Shown here: positions 1 to 11,074 of the stretch, piece after piece
How the letters are laid out: every line of letters starts with the position of its first letter
How positions within the stretch are numbered: position 1 is the first letter of the stretch
Source: Cymbomonas tetramitiformis
Taxonomy: Eukaryota > Chlorophyta > Pyramimonadophyceae > Pyramimonadales > Pyramimonadaceae
Length of the DNA: 64,000 nucleotides
Reading direction: 5' to 3'
Assembly: GCA_001247695.2 (NCBI GenBank)
Contig: LGRX02034700.1
Location: 1-64,000 of the forward strand
Notes under the pieces: model-generated
Database searches by the model: none
What the model was told of the DNA's origin: nothing
Seen by the model: the letters and a program-made list of their open reading frames with translations, nothing else
Made by a program: the position numbers and the translations under genes

Positions 1-491
1 ACACATGTCATATTTCGTGTAACACCCTAGATATTAGGTGTGTAATATGTAGGGGTAAACATATTGGCTGTAACGAAAAATCGGTCGAAATGCTGTACGT
101 GTAATCTTTTGCAAATTCGGGATTGATTTTTTTTGCTATAATGGATATTTATCTATCAAATAACAATTCCTGAAAGACATAACACGTGTAACACCCTGTA
201 ACACCCTAATATTTGAATGTGTGTGTGAGGGGTATAACGTACCCTCTGAAAATCACCTAACATTCACTTAGGTATTGAATGCAGTTTTGCCTAAAAATCT
301 TGGCAAAATCGTTATACTGCTTATTTTTTACCAGTATTAGGGTTACTGATAGCAAGTAACACCCTAAACACTGTATTGGGTAATAGGGCCACTGTAACCA
401 CACATGCTCTAAAATGCCAGTTTTATTTCGAAAAACTTCGTTTTTGGCATTATTATATCATGCTAAATCATCATAGACATGATAATACTAT

Positions 492-579
492 GGGCAACAA
501 CCCTAGAACTGTAGGGCAACAACCCAAAAACTGCAGGGCTACAACCCAAGGACTGTAGGGCTGCAACCCTAAAACTGTA
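492..579 (+). repeat. 22-bp tandem repeat, four units
   Basis: Four consecutive 22-bp units of the form GGGCNRCAACCCNARRACTGTA. The same unit recurs at 1940-2001, 4127-4148, 5528-5611 and, singly, near 6388 and 37212 inside the TRIM-like element. It is therefore a dispersed family rather than a local slippage product. Confidence 0.8.
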
Positions 580-1939
580 ACAGCTGATTCCTATAAGGAC
601 TGCAAGCTATAAGCTATAAGCTATAAGGTATATAAACAACTGACTGCCTATGTATTCACACTTCCTCAAGGGGGGAAGAAGGTGGATAGGATTCACACAT
701 ATCCATTTCATATTCCGATCTGGTGATTTCTGATAGATTGCTTTTGATAAAATCACATTATTAATCGCATCCACAAATAACGTTGAAATCTGTACAACGT
801 TAAATCCACTATCACTAATAAAGTGTAAACTCGGATGGGAAACTATATCCCAATGACTATAAGTTGACTCTTGCTCAGCATTTACATTCTCGAGTAAGTT
901 TGGAATGCTGAACTACATACATAACATATAACCTGATACCATGCTTAATTGCATTTCCTGGATCAGAAGATGATAGTTATATAATGTATATATATATATA
1001 TTTCCCACCTGATATACTTTGGCACTATAGCCGTACATAAGAGTGGGAAGGACAAGTGCATCGCTGTAAGACTGGTTGATATAGTCCCAGTGCTGAAGGC
1101 AGAATTTGGCACCTGAATAACAGTTGATAACTGTTGGTGACCACCATGCAAGACCTTCCAAGCGTAACTCCTTTGTCCTGAGATACAAGTGAATTGGTCA
1201 TAATATGTTGACATCACATAAAAGCATTCTGATAAAAAACCCTATATATCCATGTGAGTTGTCATCACTACAATGACATGGGTTTTTGAATCGTCGAAAT
1301 GAGTATAACTCCAATGAATTCATTAGTACAGAATAGCTGTAGAGATTATTCCTCCGGCTGGATTGCAATCATTCACAATCCCTGTACATTCCGGTGACAA
1401 AATATTGCACTGGACTGATCACCACATTGGTATAATCTGTGATATATAAGTCACCAGAGAAAGCATTGCAATCAGCACAATGCTGTCTAGACTCACAAAG
1501 ATGAGTAACAGATATTATCAGATGTAATAAACAGAGGCACAATGTGACCTACGCTAAAATCGCGTATGCTCGGGCACTGTATTGTGACCTGCGCTAAGAT
1601 CGTGTATGCATGGACACACCATGACTCGTGCCAATGACGTGGACATATATTTTTTTGCCACGACATCACATCTGAAATCAATGAATCACTCAGAGAGAAG
1701 GTGTTGACATCAGTATACCACCATTATATATATAGTCATGAGGATTTTAAAGAAGACATAGTCTCTCCGATATTGACAAACATGGTACATATATATATAT
1801 CCATGCTCTCTGATCATATATTGATATCCCACAGCATACGATGATGGTAATAGCAAGCCACTTCGCCGCTGGAGGGTAGTGTTGTATATACACAGCACAT
1901 GCTTGGGTACTATATGACCCACGCTAATGACGTGGATTC

Positions 1940-2001
1940 GGGCCGCATCCCAATAACTGCAATGCACCTTCGGTGCAAGGGGCTGCAACCCGAGAACTGC
2001 T
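1940..2001 (+). repeat. Two 22-bp units separated by an 18-nt hairpin
   Basis: Two units of the GGGCTGCAACCC family flank an 18-nt spacer at 1962-1979. The spacer contains TGCACC-TTC-GGTGCA, a perfect 6-bp stem with a 3-nt loop. The same composite arrangement recurs at 5528-5611. Confidence 0.7.
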
Positions 2002-3640
2002 ATCCAGCTTCATAGAAAGCTTCCACGTCATCACAAAGAGGTCGGACCTCTGTTGTATTTGAACGGCGTTTGACAACCGCCTAGCAATACACTTCCTTGA
2101 GGGGGAAGATGATAAGCTAGAAATACAACTAAAAACCAAATAAATAATAAATAATAAAGACAAATAATAAAACAAGTAAGTTGCATCATTGTTTTTGTTG
2201 TGGTAAGCCTGACTATATACAGTCAAACCATGCAAAACTCCATGAAAGTTGACACATACATCAGCCATGACATTCATATGAGCTTGATTTTGAAGACTTA
2301 GACATTGTATACATCTGGTCTAGCATGTATCCAGACTAGAATTGTATATTGACACGGTGCAAGCACTATAGCCTCTGCCACCGATGATCATTAAAAAGGG
2401 CAACCATTCTTGATATTTCATACATATCATCTGATTGTATCATTAAAGGTGTCAAGAGTACTCAATGCAATATGCAGGCCACGGCCTGAGTACAACACCT
2501 AGAAAGGTCAAAGCCACTGAGCTGACCAATGCAGCATAAATTCTAGCTGCCTTGAAGGCTATACAATAAGCCTATTGCCCTTATGTCTTGATATGTATCC
2601 GTGTATCGGCATCTCTTTGAGGTAATTATGCCTACTGAATGAGCCATACCAACCATCTTGTCTTCATTGATCATTACATATCTGATCATATCGCCATTGA
2701 GCAATGCCTATTCTGTGAGATTATATATCACGAGGCATTTCATTAGTGCACAATAAACAATTGAAGTGCAACAAAGATCATCAGCTCTACATCATACCAA
2801 AAGGTTGAGTTGTTGTCAATTGAATTTTTTAGACACCATTTCTCAGAGATCTATTCATCATAAAAGACAGAGTTTGTGCAATCATGGCTATTCAGCCTCC
2901 GACATATCTGCATAGCTATTTAGCTTATGACCCAACCGTTGTTAAGCAGCCTCCACGCTATATAGCTGAAAAATGGCAAGCAATCTCTTCGGTCATTCTT
3001 GGGCATAGAGCAATCACGCACAGCCAATCCAGGATGTTTATCCCGAAATTCTCCAAGAGTTATTCATGTTTTCCATGTGTCATATGAAAACAGCTAATAT
3101 ACCGCCCTATGATGGGAGTCATCTCCTTCAGCGAGGGAAAGTGGTTATGCTGTAAAGTCGACCAATCTGATCATCATAAAAGTGACAGAATTTGAGAAAA
3201 TCGATTGAAACTTGTATTGAAAATGACTATTCCTTACAATAAGGTATTGCACCTAAGGGAATAAGGGTTTCATCGTCTGAAATAGGAAAAGCCTTTTACA
3301 TTGACTCTAGTTCCTGAATCCAGAATCGCATAAAAAAAATGTTCTATCCTGTGCATATAGAAAGCACATTAGATTCAGATTCTGAGCATACAAATGGACT
3401 TGAATGCACTCAGGTTTGTACTAAGTAGCAAATTGTCCAAAGTTTTATTCTGACATCACTATTTATTTGTGGAATAGCATACAATGGTATAAACCATCCA
3501 CATATAGATTGACACCATATTTGTAATTTCATATCATTTTGGCACATAAGACACATATGCTTCATTGAAGAATTATGACTCTCTGAAAGCTCATTATGAA
3601 ATTTGTTGCCTCGACCATTAGGCCACGAAGTCTTGGGAAA

Positions 3641-3695
3641 AGCCATGGCGGAACTCGAACCCGCAATCTATAGCTGGTTTCCAAGCGCAGTTCAT
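3641..3695 (-). pseudogene. tRNA-like 3' half (tRNA pseudogene or SINE head)
   Basis: On the minus strand, 3648-3664 reads as a T-arm with a 5-bp stem and loop TTCGAGT (B-box consensus). Upstream of it is an anticodon-loop-like TTGGAAA. I could not find a matching 5' acceptor strand or D-arm, and the anticodon stem is imperfect. This is at best a decayed tRNA or the tRNA-derived head of a SINE. Confidence 0.3.
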
Positions 3696-5527
3696 CCTCA
3701 TTCTGGAAAGTGACAGAAATTTTATAGTCATAAAACAAGTCACAATTCTATCGGATTGAAATGACACATTCATCATTCATACTTCTTTATCATAACAAGT
3801 CTCTGAATAGTGTTTGCCCAAAAATAAAATGGGCATCATTGAGATAAGTGATCATGTGCTGAAGAATATACACATATCACTAGACAATGCCATGTTCTAT
3901 TCATAACGAAATGACATGTCAGCCATCCATCAACTACGAAAATACAACTCGTAGTAAGTTGTTGTCATTACGGACACTTCTTGATTGACCCTCCATTAGC
4001 TTCGATACCAAAGTTAACTTCGGTAACTCTCCATCACTGATTTCTTTGTTCATCATGACAATCATTTTCCAGAACATTGTCTAAGTCGGGCACACTATAG
4101 TGACCCTGAATTGACAAATGTATGTGGGCTGCAATCCAACAACTGCATTTGACATCATCTGGCATTAGCCACATTCAAAAACGTCAGGCATATTGCCAAT
4201 ATGACGTAGAGAGAATCAATGTTCAGATTGACATTGTTACCTCTAAAGCATTCGATGAGTAATCTCAGTCTGATTATCTATCAAACCATTTTTCACATAA
4301 CATAATGATTGAATAACATCCTCCATCACCATCTGATTGGTTTGATACATCTCTTTTTGCGAGGGGAAGGAAGAGTATAGATTCATTCATTTTCATACAG
4401 CTGCCACAAATTGATTTACATCATTATGATTTTGCTTGGAAAATTAAAGATCCTATCAAAAGTTCCAGCATCTGTGTATAGCAGCCATAAAGTTGATGAC
4501 ACGGTACATCATGCCGATTGAAACATCAAATGAAGTCTTATTTGACTTATTGACACATAAAGTTCATTGTGAAGAAATCATAGATGCATATTTCTCCGGC
4601 TCTATCATATTATATGAAAGGCACTGACATAGGAGAACGATGGTTTTTCAAATGTGAATAAGCTATATTGTAAGCTTACGACCATCACTTTGACGTCAAC
4701 AGCCTGAGATGCTGATTGTCGAAATTCAAGAGTTGAAGGATTCGTTGAATCAACCTTGATACATGTGTTTTGATTGATGAATTATTGATCCATGGTTTCT
4801 CCCCAAATCTAGAGAAGCTGGCACACAAGTTGTTGCCAATGTCTTGAGGAAAGCATCTGAGCAAAGGATTGCCAGTTGTGCCATCAGGCATCGAATTCCA
4901 TAAACAGCAAAGCCGAGTGAGTAAATCCGCCACTCTAGCTAAATTGCCCGTCATTCCTTCCAGGTTCATGACAAGAGACAATTCATCAAAGTCATACATC
5001 AATGCATAAGTCACATGCATGGTTGCACAGTTTGTATCCGAATGCAACCCCATCAAGGTTAAGCATCTTGACAGTAACTCTGGCCAACCAAAAGCCTTCC
5101 TGTCTTCGGATATCTTGAGTATTCTCATTTCCAGTTCCATTATGGACTAGGAAGCATCATGACTGTGCCTCGCCAGGACATTAATCCTCAAAGCCGCACA
5201 CTTGAGGCGAGCCTTATGAGACAGTGACCTTTGGCTTGTGGGGCGTCAACCCCTTATCAAATCCTGAACACTTGTTAACACCTGATAAATTTATCATGAT
5301 GCAACTTAAGTGGGATTATAAGTTCCACATAATCATATTGTTTACGTATGCTGAAGGCATAACTGCCGCATATGATCACAATAGGTCGCAGCTTCTATAA
5401 CATTGTGGCTTCTGAGTCAAAAGCTGATAGCCAATGACTTTTGCCAATAAATGCCGACCTAAAAATAATCAGGCCGTGGAAACATATACCCAAGAGGTTT
5501 TCATCCATCGGTCGTATAAATATATCA

Positions 5528-5611
5528 GGGCTGCATCCCAAGAACTGCAGGGCTGCATCCCAGGAACTGCGATGCATCTTCGGTGCAATGGGCTGCAACC
5601 CGAGAACTGCA
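5528..5611 (+). repeat. Three 22-bp GGGCTGCAWCCC units with hairpin spacer
   Basis: Units lie at 5528, 5550 and 5590. The spacer at 5572-5589 is the counterpart of the one at 1962-1979, but its stem is reduced by one substitution. The cluster ends just before the truncated TRIM-like element begins. Confidence 0.75.
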
Positions 5612-5658
5612 GGGTTATATCCCTAACATTTTTTACCCTGCATCAAATTGATATGACA

Positions 5659-7160
5659 GGAGCAGGAATTGATCCTTCCTTGCTAAGGTGTAGTGAGCCT
5701 TGTATAAATCATACCCTTACACAGATACGCATATGCGGGTACCAATATCTGTGAAAAACTGCTAAATGCTACCTTTGCCAAAACCGTGGTTTGTCATCGG
5801 ATTCTTGGCCAGTCATCCGAAGCTACCGGAGATATTGACTGAGGTAGAAGGAGTTGTGATCCTAAGTTGTGCTTGACAAACATAACTAAAGAAATTTCAC
5901 ATTAGTACGTGGCGAATCCATTCTCACTCATCGCGATAGATGTTCGTCAAAGCGTGCGTACTGGACAAAAATATTGAGGAGTTGAGCAGACCGGTAAAGG
6001 ATTATAAGTCCAATTCCGTTAAGCAGGGCCGCTCCGCTTGCATTAAAACAAGCCCCTTTGTTCGTTTATTATCGAAATCGGGCTCCCCATCACCGCCTAG
6101 GATCCTCCAAAGTAGCTTAAGGAGGGGAGGAAGAGTTGGGTGCACTATATCAGGCCGAGAATCGTTCGAATATAATTCGTTATAATCGTGGGATCATCGA
6201 TCGCGCAAAAGCGACGACGGCTAGCGCAAATAATCCGTAACGTAGACTTCGGATGCTTTGAATCGTCTAGCACATACATGATAACGTGTGGATCAATCAG
6301 TAATCCAGCGTAGGATTGTATCGCGAAAACGCTCTTCATTGAACCTTGAAACGTCACTCTGAAATACGATACGATTTCCAGAAAGGTGGGCTACATCCTA
6401 AGAACTGTAAGGTGAGGGACTAAAGTGGACTCAGTTCCCCCCAATAACCTAAAAACACCATGAGGGACGCCTCAAATCGGTGTAAGAAGACTGGTACCAG
6501 CAAGAAGCGACAACAATAAAGACATCAAAGACATATACAAAGGTATGCCCGTTGTGAGGTCACAACTCTCTTAAGAGGGGAGATCTGTCAGGGTTATGAC
6601 CGATGACATATGTGTCATACATGTCATGCGTGTCATACCTGTCATACATGTCATACCATGTCATGTCATGTCATGTCATACATTATTATGACAGTCGACA
6701 GTATGGTCGATCATGACTGTACAGGTCGAGTCGCGTCATACATTTATGACAGTCGTCAGTACGGTCGACGATGACTGTACATGTCGCCAGATGATTATGT
6801 CATATCATCAGGCATCCCTGTCATCGAGAGTTCGTACTCCGAACTCGAAGATGATAGAGCAAAGATACATCTTGTCGATTCTTCAAGAACCATCTTTCGC
6901 TTTAGCATGCACGGAACATGCATGCACAGCACGAACGAACTAGTCGTTTATACAATGCTGGTCGTTCAACCTACGTCTCGGGTTCACAACCCAATGGCGA
7001 TACCATCTAAGATGATGGGAGACGTAGGTACTTAAGTGAGGAAGCGTTGTGCTTCAGCAGTTCTGGATTCATAGACTGCACTCACAAACCCGCACATACG
7101 TTCACTTGTGTATGCTGTTCAACTGCACAGTGATTATTGATAATATTGAATATTATAACA
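5659..7160 (+). mobile_element. Truncated TRIM-like LTR element (internal region plus 3' LTR)
   Basis: From 5659 to 6585 the sequence follows, with divergence, the internal region of the element at 30713-37984. Shared landmarks include CTTGCTAAGGTGTAGTG, the ACAGATACGCATA stretch and AATTTCACATTAGTACGT. A purine tract AAGAGGGGAGATC sits directly before the LTR at 6586. No 5' LTR is recognisable. No coding capacity is visible, so the element is non-autonomous. Its right end abuts the virus-like element, and the 3' part of a viral gene is missing at that junction. Confidence 0.7.
6586..7160 (+). repeat. 3' LTR of the truncated TRIM-like element
   Basis: Starts TGTCAGGG and ends ATAACA, about 575 bp, collinear with the 565-bp LTR at 37420-37984. 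It contains the CATGTCAT-rich microsatellite near 6620-6680 that marks this LTR family. The divergence from the right-hand copies is clear by eye, so this copy is older. Confidence 0.75.
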
Positions 7161-8225
7161 GGGCTTGCATAACTCAGCCCTTAAGAGCATATGTCCATTG
7201 TTAAAATTGTAGTAGTTTGCATTTTCATCGGTCATTTGATTATCACTTTTGACCAGTTTTACATTGTCATAATCTATTCGTGGAGTAAAGCTTAAGGACT
7301 CTTTACTCAAATCTTGTTTTGAATACATCCCGATGCTATAAAGCATAGCTATTAAATGGTCCATTGAACTCGGTTTTGACTTTCTTAATTCTAATTCTTT
7401 TTTGAAAACATTAATAAAGTCGTCGACATAATCGGTGGTATCACTTATTTTTTTATTAATCTTGCTTCCTTGTATGCTTCGTTGTAATATTTTAGCTTGT
7501 AAATCAAAAAATTTGTAACGTTCGATTCCAATAATTTTCATTAAATCCTCGTTCTTGGTATTATACAACTTGGGAGTTAATTGAACTTGTTTAATTCTTG
7601 TCGTTTCATTTTTATATGCCGTATTTAACATTTCAAGTATTTCTTCATTAGTATATTTTGTATACAACTCCGTCCATTTGGTTGCTTGTAAACTAAACAC
7701 CTTGACAAAATTGTTGACAACATTTTTCCATTGCTTTTTGGTAGCTTCGGAAATGCCCTCATCCGAATCTAAAATTTCGAAAATTTCATCCCTTGATAGT
7801 ACATCTTTTTGACCCGAAGGTGGTAGTGTGTTGGAAGGTGTAGTAGTGGAGGCGGTTTGTGTAGTTGTCGTATTAGATGTTTGAGTTGTCGTTTGAGCTC
7901 GTATTGGTCGTGGTCTTGGTACGGCAAATTTCAGTTTTCGTTCCTCCGCACACCTCGATAAAAAGGCTTTTTGTTCTCGTGACCAATCATACTTTTCTAG
8001 AGTATCTTCTTGTGGGCAATAATTAGGATTATTTTTAGCTCTTAATATGATTTTTTCCATATTTTGTTGAGTCTTGGTTTTATTATAATATTGTCGCATT
8101 TGAGCTCGTTTTTTTTCGTCGATTGCATATAATTTTTCTCGGATTTCTCTTGTTAAATATGGTTCCGGATAGTCGTTTTTCAAACGGTATTCTTTTTCCG
8201 CCATTCTTTTTTCCGGTGTGCTCAT
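7161..8225 (-). pseudogene. Tyrosine-recombinase-like integrase, 3' truncated
   Basis: About 355 residues remain. There is a basic N-terminal third, a Thr/Gln-rich linker, then a helical region (about residues 145-215) that resembles the core-binding domain of Crypton/virophage-type tyrosine recombinases. The start of a catalytic-like part follows (MLYSIGMYSKQDL, then NYYNF at about residues 335-340). The reading frame runs into the LTR junction at 7160, so the HxxR and catalytic Tyr boxes expected further on are absent. At the position where an RR pair would be expected the sequence has SK. The start at 8225 fits the shared promoter motif 30 bp upstream. The family call is inference. The gene is very probably inactive. 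Confidence 0.45.
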
Positions 8226-8254
8226 CTTCGCTTATCTAATACTATTTACGACTA

Positions 8255-8277
8255 TTTTCTTTAAGTTAAAAAAAACG
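8255..8277 (-). promoter_or_regulatory. PLV promoter motif, copy 1
   Basis: Read on the minus strand it is a T-run followed by TTAACTTAAAGAAAA, 30 bp upstream of the integrase-like start. The AT-rich block downstream, AAATAGTATTA, matches the one before the 28811 gene (AAATAGAATAA). Confidence 0.55.
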
Positions 8278-8303
8278 TAAGAAAATGTGTTTTCTTATAA
8301 TGT

Positions 8304-8930
8304 ATGAGACTTTTAGAGTTATTTTGTGGCACGTGCTCGGTATCAAATGCGTTATGTACAAAATATTCCGATTGTGAAGTTGTGTCTCTTGACATACTTA
8401 AAAAATTTAACGCTACGATTACAACTAACATCCTAGATTGGGATTACACAATCTACAAACCAAAACATTTTGATATAATATGGGCAAGCCCACCGTGCAC
8501 AAGTTATTCAAAAGCACATAGAAAAGGTGTCCGAAATCTAAATTTGGCTGATGCGATGGTAAAACGAACATTGACCATTATAGAATATCTCCAACCCAAC
8601 TATTGGTATATTGAAAACCCATCGGACGGTGGCTTGTTGCAACATAGAGATTTTATGCAATCATTAACACAATACAAGCATACGTGTTCATATTGCAAAT
8701 ACGGGTTTGGTTATCGTAAAACCACAAATATTTGGACAAATAAACAAAACCTTGAGTTGAAAATGTGTTCCAAAAAAACATCTTATTGTGATACTAAAAT
8801 AAATTATGGGAAGCACATTGAAACCGCACAACGGACGCGTAGCTCAAATGCAAATATTGGTTACGGCGTTAAATGTGTAGAAAGTGCATATCGCATTCCC
8901 TATAATCTTATACTCGATTTAATGCCATAA
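8304..8930 (+). CDS. DNA cytosine-C5 methyltransferase
   Basis: A 208-residue protein with the order of C5-cytosine methyltransferase motifs. An AdoMet-binding ELFCGTCS-type motif I is at residues 5-12, the catalytic loop ASPPCT at 61-66 (nucleophile Cys65), and an ENP motif corresponding to ENV at 104-106. It is short: no obvious separate target-recognition domain, though the CSYCKYG..TTNIWTN segment is conserved with its relative. It would transfer a methyl group from AdoMet to C5 of cytosine in DNA. The C-terminal domain of the Gypsy polyprotein at 51325-51960 matches it through the whole length. It is divergent from the truncated integrase gene with a 78-bp shared intergenic region. The call as a C5 methyltransferase is strong. 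Substrate sequence and activity are unknown. Confidence 0.85.
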   Translation: MRLLELFCGTCSVSNALCTKYSDCEVVSLDILKKFNATITTNILDWDYTIYKPKHFDIIWASPPCTSYSKAHRKGVRNLNLADAMVKRTLTIIEYLQPNYWYIENPSDGGLLQHRDFMQSLTQYKHTCSYCKYGFGYRKTTNIWTNKQNLELKMCSKKTSYCDTKINYGKHIETAQRTRSSNANIGYGVKCVESAYRIPYNLILDLMP

Positions 8931-9060
8931 AAGGTATTGGGTTGCGGGTAATGGGCATTTCTAAAAAAAAATTCAAAATGCTATAAGTTTTTTTACAAAA
9001 ATACTTTTCTTCCTTTGAAATAGTTTTTAAAACAACCCATTACCCCATACCCCGTACTTT
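8931..9060 (-). repeat. PLV interspersed inverted-end repeat, copy D
   Basis: A 130-bp AT-rich block with GGTAATGGG-type ends that face each other. On the minus strand it is nearly identical to copy C at 29267-29400, including the interior CTTATAGCATTTT. It starts directly after the methyltransferase stop codon. Confidence 0.75.
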
Positions 9061-9082
9061 TTACATTATATATATATATATA

Positions 9083-9097
9083 TAACTTTAAGACATA
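9083..9097 (+). promoter_or_regulatory. PLV promoter motif, copy 2
   Basis: TAACTTTAAGACATA following a (TA)n run, 83 bp before the ATG at 9181. The same 15-mer occurs in reverse orientation at 16351-16365 and 28192-28206. Confidence 0.55.
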
Positions 9098-9180
9098 ACT
9101 ATACTAGAGTATACTTGAAGCACTAACAACATAACAAGTATTCACTATATACACCGAATACTAACAATCTCGCTTTTGAT

Positions 9181-9571
9181 ATGGCTTCTACTTCGAATTT
9201 GTTGTACGACGCTCCCCACGACATTCAAGTAATCATTTGGAAATCCTATTTTTCAAATATTGTCTTGAAAGAATTGAAAGCACGTGCTTGTCAAGAATAC
9301 ACATTTATCAATAAAAAAATGGTATGATGTTTTATACACCAAAAATCGTCCTCATTTATATGATTTTTATTGTTGTAATGACATTGTAATGTCTTTGAAT
9401 ATTAAGAAGAAAAATATAAAAATTAATATCAAAAAAGGCAATGATATTCGATATATATTTATGGTGGAATATGAGAAGAATAAGGACGCCCTACAAAGAA
9501 ATTGCGAAGACAACAATTTGAGCATTAAAGGAACGATGAAAATATTAAGCAATAGATTGAAGTCTTTATAA
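9181..9571 (+). pseudogene. Small PLV protein with F-box-like N-terminus, frameshifted
   Basis: The ATG at 9181 opens a 48-codon frame that stops at 9327. A second, overlapping frame continues to 9571 with no plausible ATG at its beginning. The switch falls on a run of seven A at about 9312-9318, so the two halves were very likely one gene of about 130 codons, broken by a 1-nt slip (or a sequencing error in the homopolymer). The N-terminal part (LLYDAPHDIQVIIWKSYF) resembles F-box-like segments seen in viral proteins. The C-terminal half is Lys/Asn-rich. Function unknown. Confidence 0.5.
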
Positions 9572-9637
9572 TTTGTTATTGATAATTAAAACCTAGCAAA
9601 GACTTCTTTGTTAACATATATAATTTGTCACGTTCAC

Positions 9638-10069
9638 TTAACTCCACGGATGGCGATTCGTTGATTTCGCTTTTAGATACTTTTTTACTTTTTTTTTGTT
9701 CTTTACAACAATTTCTTCCTCCTCACTCGATTCGCCACTTGACTCTTGTACATAAACAACTTTTTTCTTGGGCTTAATTTTTTTAATAGATTTTTTATGA
9801 ATTGTCACCTCGTCCGTTTGATGGTCTTTTAATTGTTCCTCATCTATTGAATCGTTAGTATCACATTCGGGTTCGGAATCATCCTTGGTCACCGCCTTTG
9901 ATATCACTTTTTGAGCTTTTTCGTGCATTTCCCTCTTTTCTATTTCATTTGCTAATTTGATGTCGGCTTTTTGTTTAGATTTTTCACGTCGAATCGCTAA
10001 CGCCTTCTCTCGAGCCTTGGCAAGAATTTGTTTGTGTTCATCGGACAACGGTTCACCTTTCTTTGGCAT
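9638..10069 (-). CDS. Charged coiled-coil-type PLV protein, unknown function
   Basis: A 143-residue protein I do not recognise as an enzyme. Residues 1-65 are Lys/Glu/Ala-rich and would form a helix (LSDEHKQILAKAREKALAI). The middle is acidic (SESGEE-like runs) and the C-terminal third is Lys-rich. Proteins of this general look are common in PLVs and large DNA viruses of algae, where they may bind DNA or the virion core. That is inference. It is encoded on the same strand as the next gene, 36 bp away. Confidence 0.55.
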   Translation of the reverse strand: MPKKGEPLSDEHKQILAKAREKALAIRREKSKQKADIKLANEIEKREMHEKAQKVISKAVTKDDSEPECDTNDSIDEEQLKDHQTDEVTIHKKSIKKIKPKKKVVYVQESSGESSEEEEIVVKNKKKVKKYLKAKSTNRHPWS

Positions 10070-10105
10070 TTAATATAAACAAAAAGAAAATAAGCCAAAC
10101 TAAAT

Positions 10106-10522
10106 TTACTTGCTTTCACTTTTGTTTTGTGGCATATATATACCACCTATACTAGATTGATTGGGATACTTTAAATGTTTAATTTGTGGATGATAACGAG
10201 GTCTATAGAACACAACCGTTTCCGCGTTAATTGGCGTTTTATTTGTCACAAGATAACTCTTATAACCTACTCCGTCCGGATATGAACCTCGCGAACTTCT
10301 TTCAAAATATCGACTTACGGAGCGGCACGGTTCTATCATCGAGGATGCCGGGCGGTGAGTGTTCATTAACATAGGATTCATAGGTCCATTGTTACCTCGG
10401 AATTTTGAAAATTCATTTAACTTATTACCACCTACAATCGGTTCATTGACGACATATTGTGGAGCTTGGAGACCGGAGCGAATTTTCATTTGGTTTTGGA
10501 ATCCTTTTATGCGTAAAGACAT
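10106..10522 (-). CDS. Hypothetical PLV protein
   Basis: The frame could open at 10573, but the Met at 10522 gives a better start (MSLRIKGFQNQ) and leaves a 41-bp divergent intergenic region to the gene at 10564. The resulting 138-residue protein is basic and rich in Asn, Pro, Tyr and Ser, with no transmembrane segment and no motif I know. It lies among core viral genes, so a structural role is possible, but nothing in the sequence shows it. Confidence 0.5.
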   Translation of the reverse strand: MSLRIKGFQNQMKIRSGLQAPQYVVNEPIVGGNKLNEFSKFRGNNGPMNPMLMNTHRPASSMIEPCRSVSRYFERSSRGSYPDGVGYKSYLVTNKTPINAETVVFYRPRYHPQIKHLKYPNQSSIGGIYMPQNKSESK

Positions 10523-10563
10523 TTCTTTTATATAATAATTGTTAATATAATAATTCGATAAAT

Positions 10564-11070
10564 ATGGCGTCATTTCACACCAAGACTTTTACAAAATATG
10601 ACGACTATGCTACTCCTAAGTCCGCTTTTGAAAATATCAAACAATTTATTCCGAAAGAAAAAATCTTATATGAACCGTTTTATTGTGATGGAATTGCGGG
10701 CGAATACCTACAAGAGATTGGTTGCCAAAAGGTTATACACAAACCAACTCTAGATTTTTTCATAGATAGTGAAACATTAGATTATGATTTCATATTGTCA
10801 AACATCCCATATTCCCAAAAAAAAGAAGTATTGACGCATTTAAAGAAAATTGGCAAACCGTTTATGTTGTTGTGTCCGATATCAATGCTCAACACAAACT
10901 ATTTGCGCGAATTATTTGCAAATGACATCCAATTAATAATACCTAGGAAACGAATTCAATTTTACAAAATTGTAAATAAAGAAAGAACTTTCCCGGGAAA
11001 ATGTAATTTTGAAACGGCGTGGTTTTGTTATAAAATGAAATTACCTCGAGACTTAAATTTCCTCTCTTAA
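10564..11070 (+). CDS. Adenine-specific DNA methyltransferase-like protein
   Basis: 168 residues. DYATPKSAF at 14-22 and EPFYCDG at 37-43 correspond to the AdoMet-binding region. DFILSNIPYS at 75-84 is the position of the catalytic (D/N)PPY motif, here NIPY with Ile for the first Pro. PFMLLCP at 98-104 and the C-terminal FETAWFCYKM block resemble a family found in algal large DNA viruses. The likely role is N6-adenine methylation of DNA, or a non-catalytic derivative given the altered motif. The gene is divergent from 10522 and convergent with the SET gene, 4 bp apart. Confidence 0.65.
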   Translation: MASFHTKTFTKYDDYATPKSAFENIKQFIPKEKILYEPFYCDGIAGEYLQEIGCQKVIHKPTLDFFIDSETLDYDFILSNIPYSQKKEVLTHLKKIGKPFMLLCPISMLNTNYLRELFANDIQLIIPRKRIQFYKIVNKERTFPGKCNFETAWFCYKMKLPRDLNFLS

Positions 11071-11074
11071 AAAT

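Larger units (their letters stand above)
1..5640. other. Gene-poor AT-rich flank, no supported gene
   Basis: I find no convincing gene here. Open frames are short (up to 151 codons at 4685-5140 on the minus strand) and show no domain I recognise. The stretch holds decayed repeats: 22-bp GGGCTGCAACCC-type units, recurring GGCAC..TAT..GTGACC motifs (near 1530, 1575, 1910, 4090) and recurring CTTGAGGGGGGAAGA-like purine tracts (near 665, 2095, 3125, 4350). The purine tracts resemble the end of the internal region of the TRIM-like LTR element further right, so part of this flank may be very old copies of it. A (TA)n run lies near 985. Confidence 0.55.

Noticed and set aside
913..2277. Several 60-117-codon minus-strand frames
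   Set aside because: Tyr/Ile-rich translations of AT-rich repeats overlapping each other in different frames.
4685..5140. 151-codon minus-strand frame in the left flank
   Set aside because: No domain, no neighbouring genes and no promoter feature. The length is possible by chance in this region.
6600..6680. CATGTCATACATGTCAT array as a CRISPR-like or regulatory array
   Set aside because: It is a short degenerate microsatellite inside an LTR, shared by all copies of the LTR. There are no spacers.
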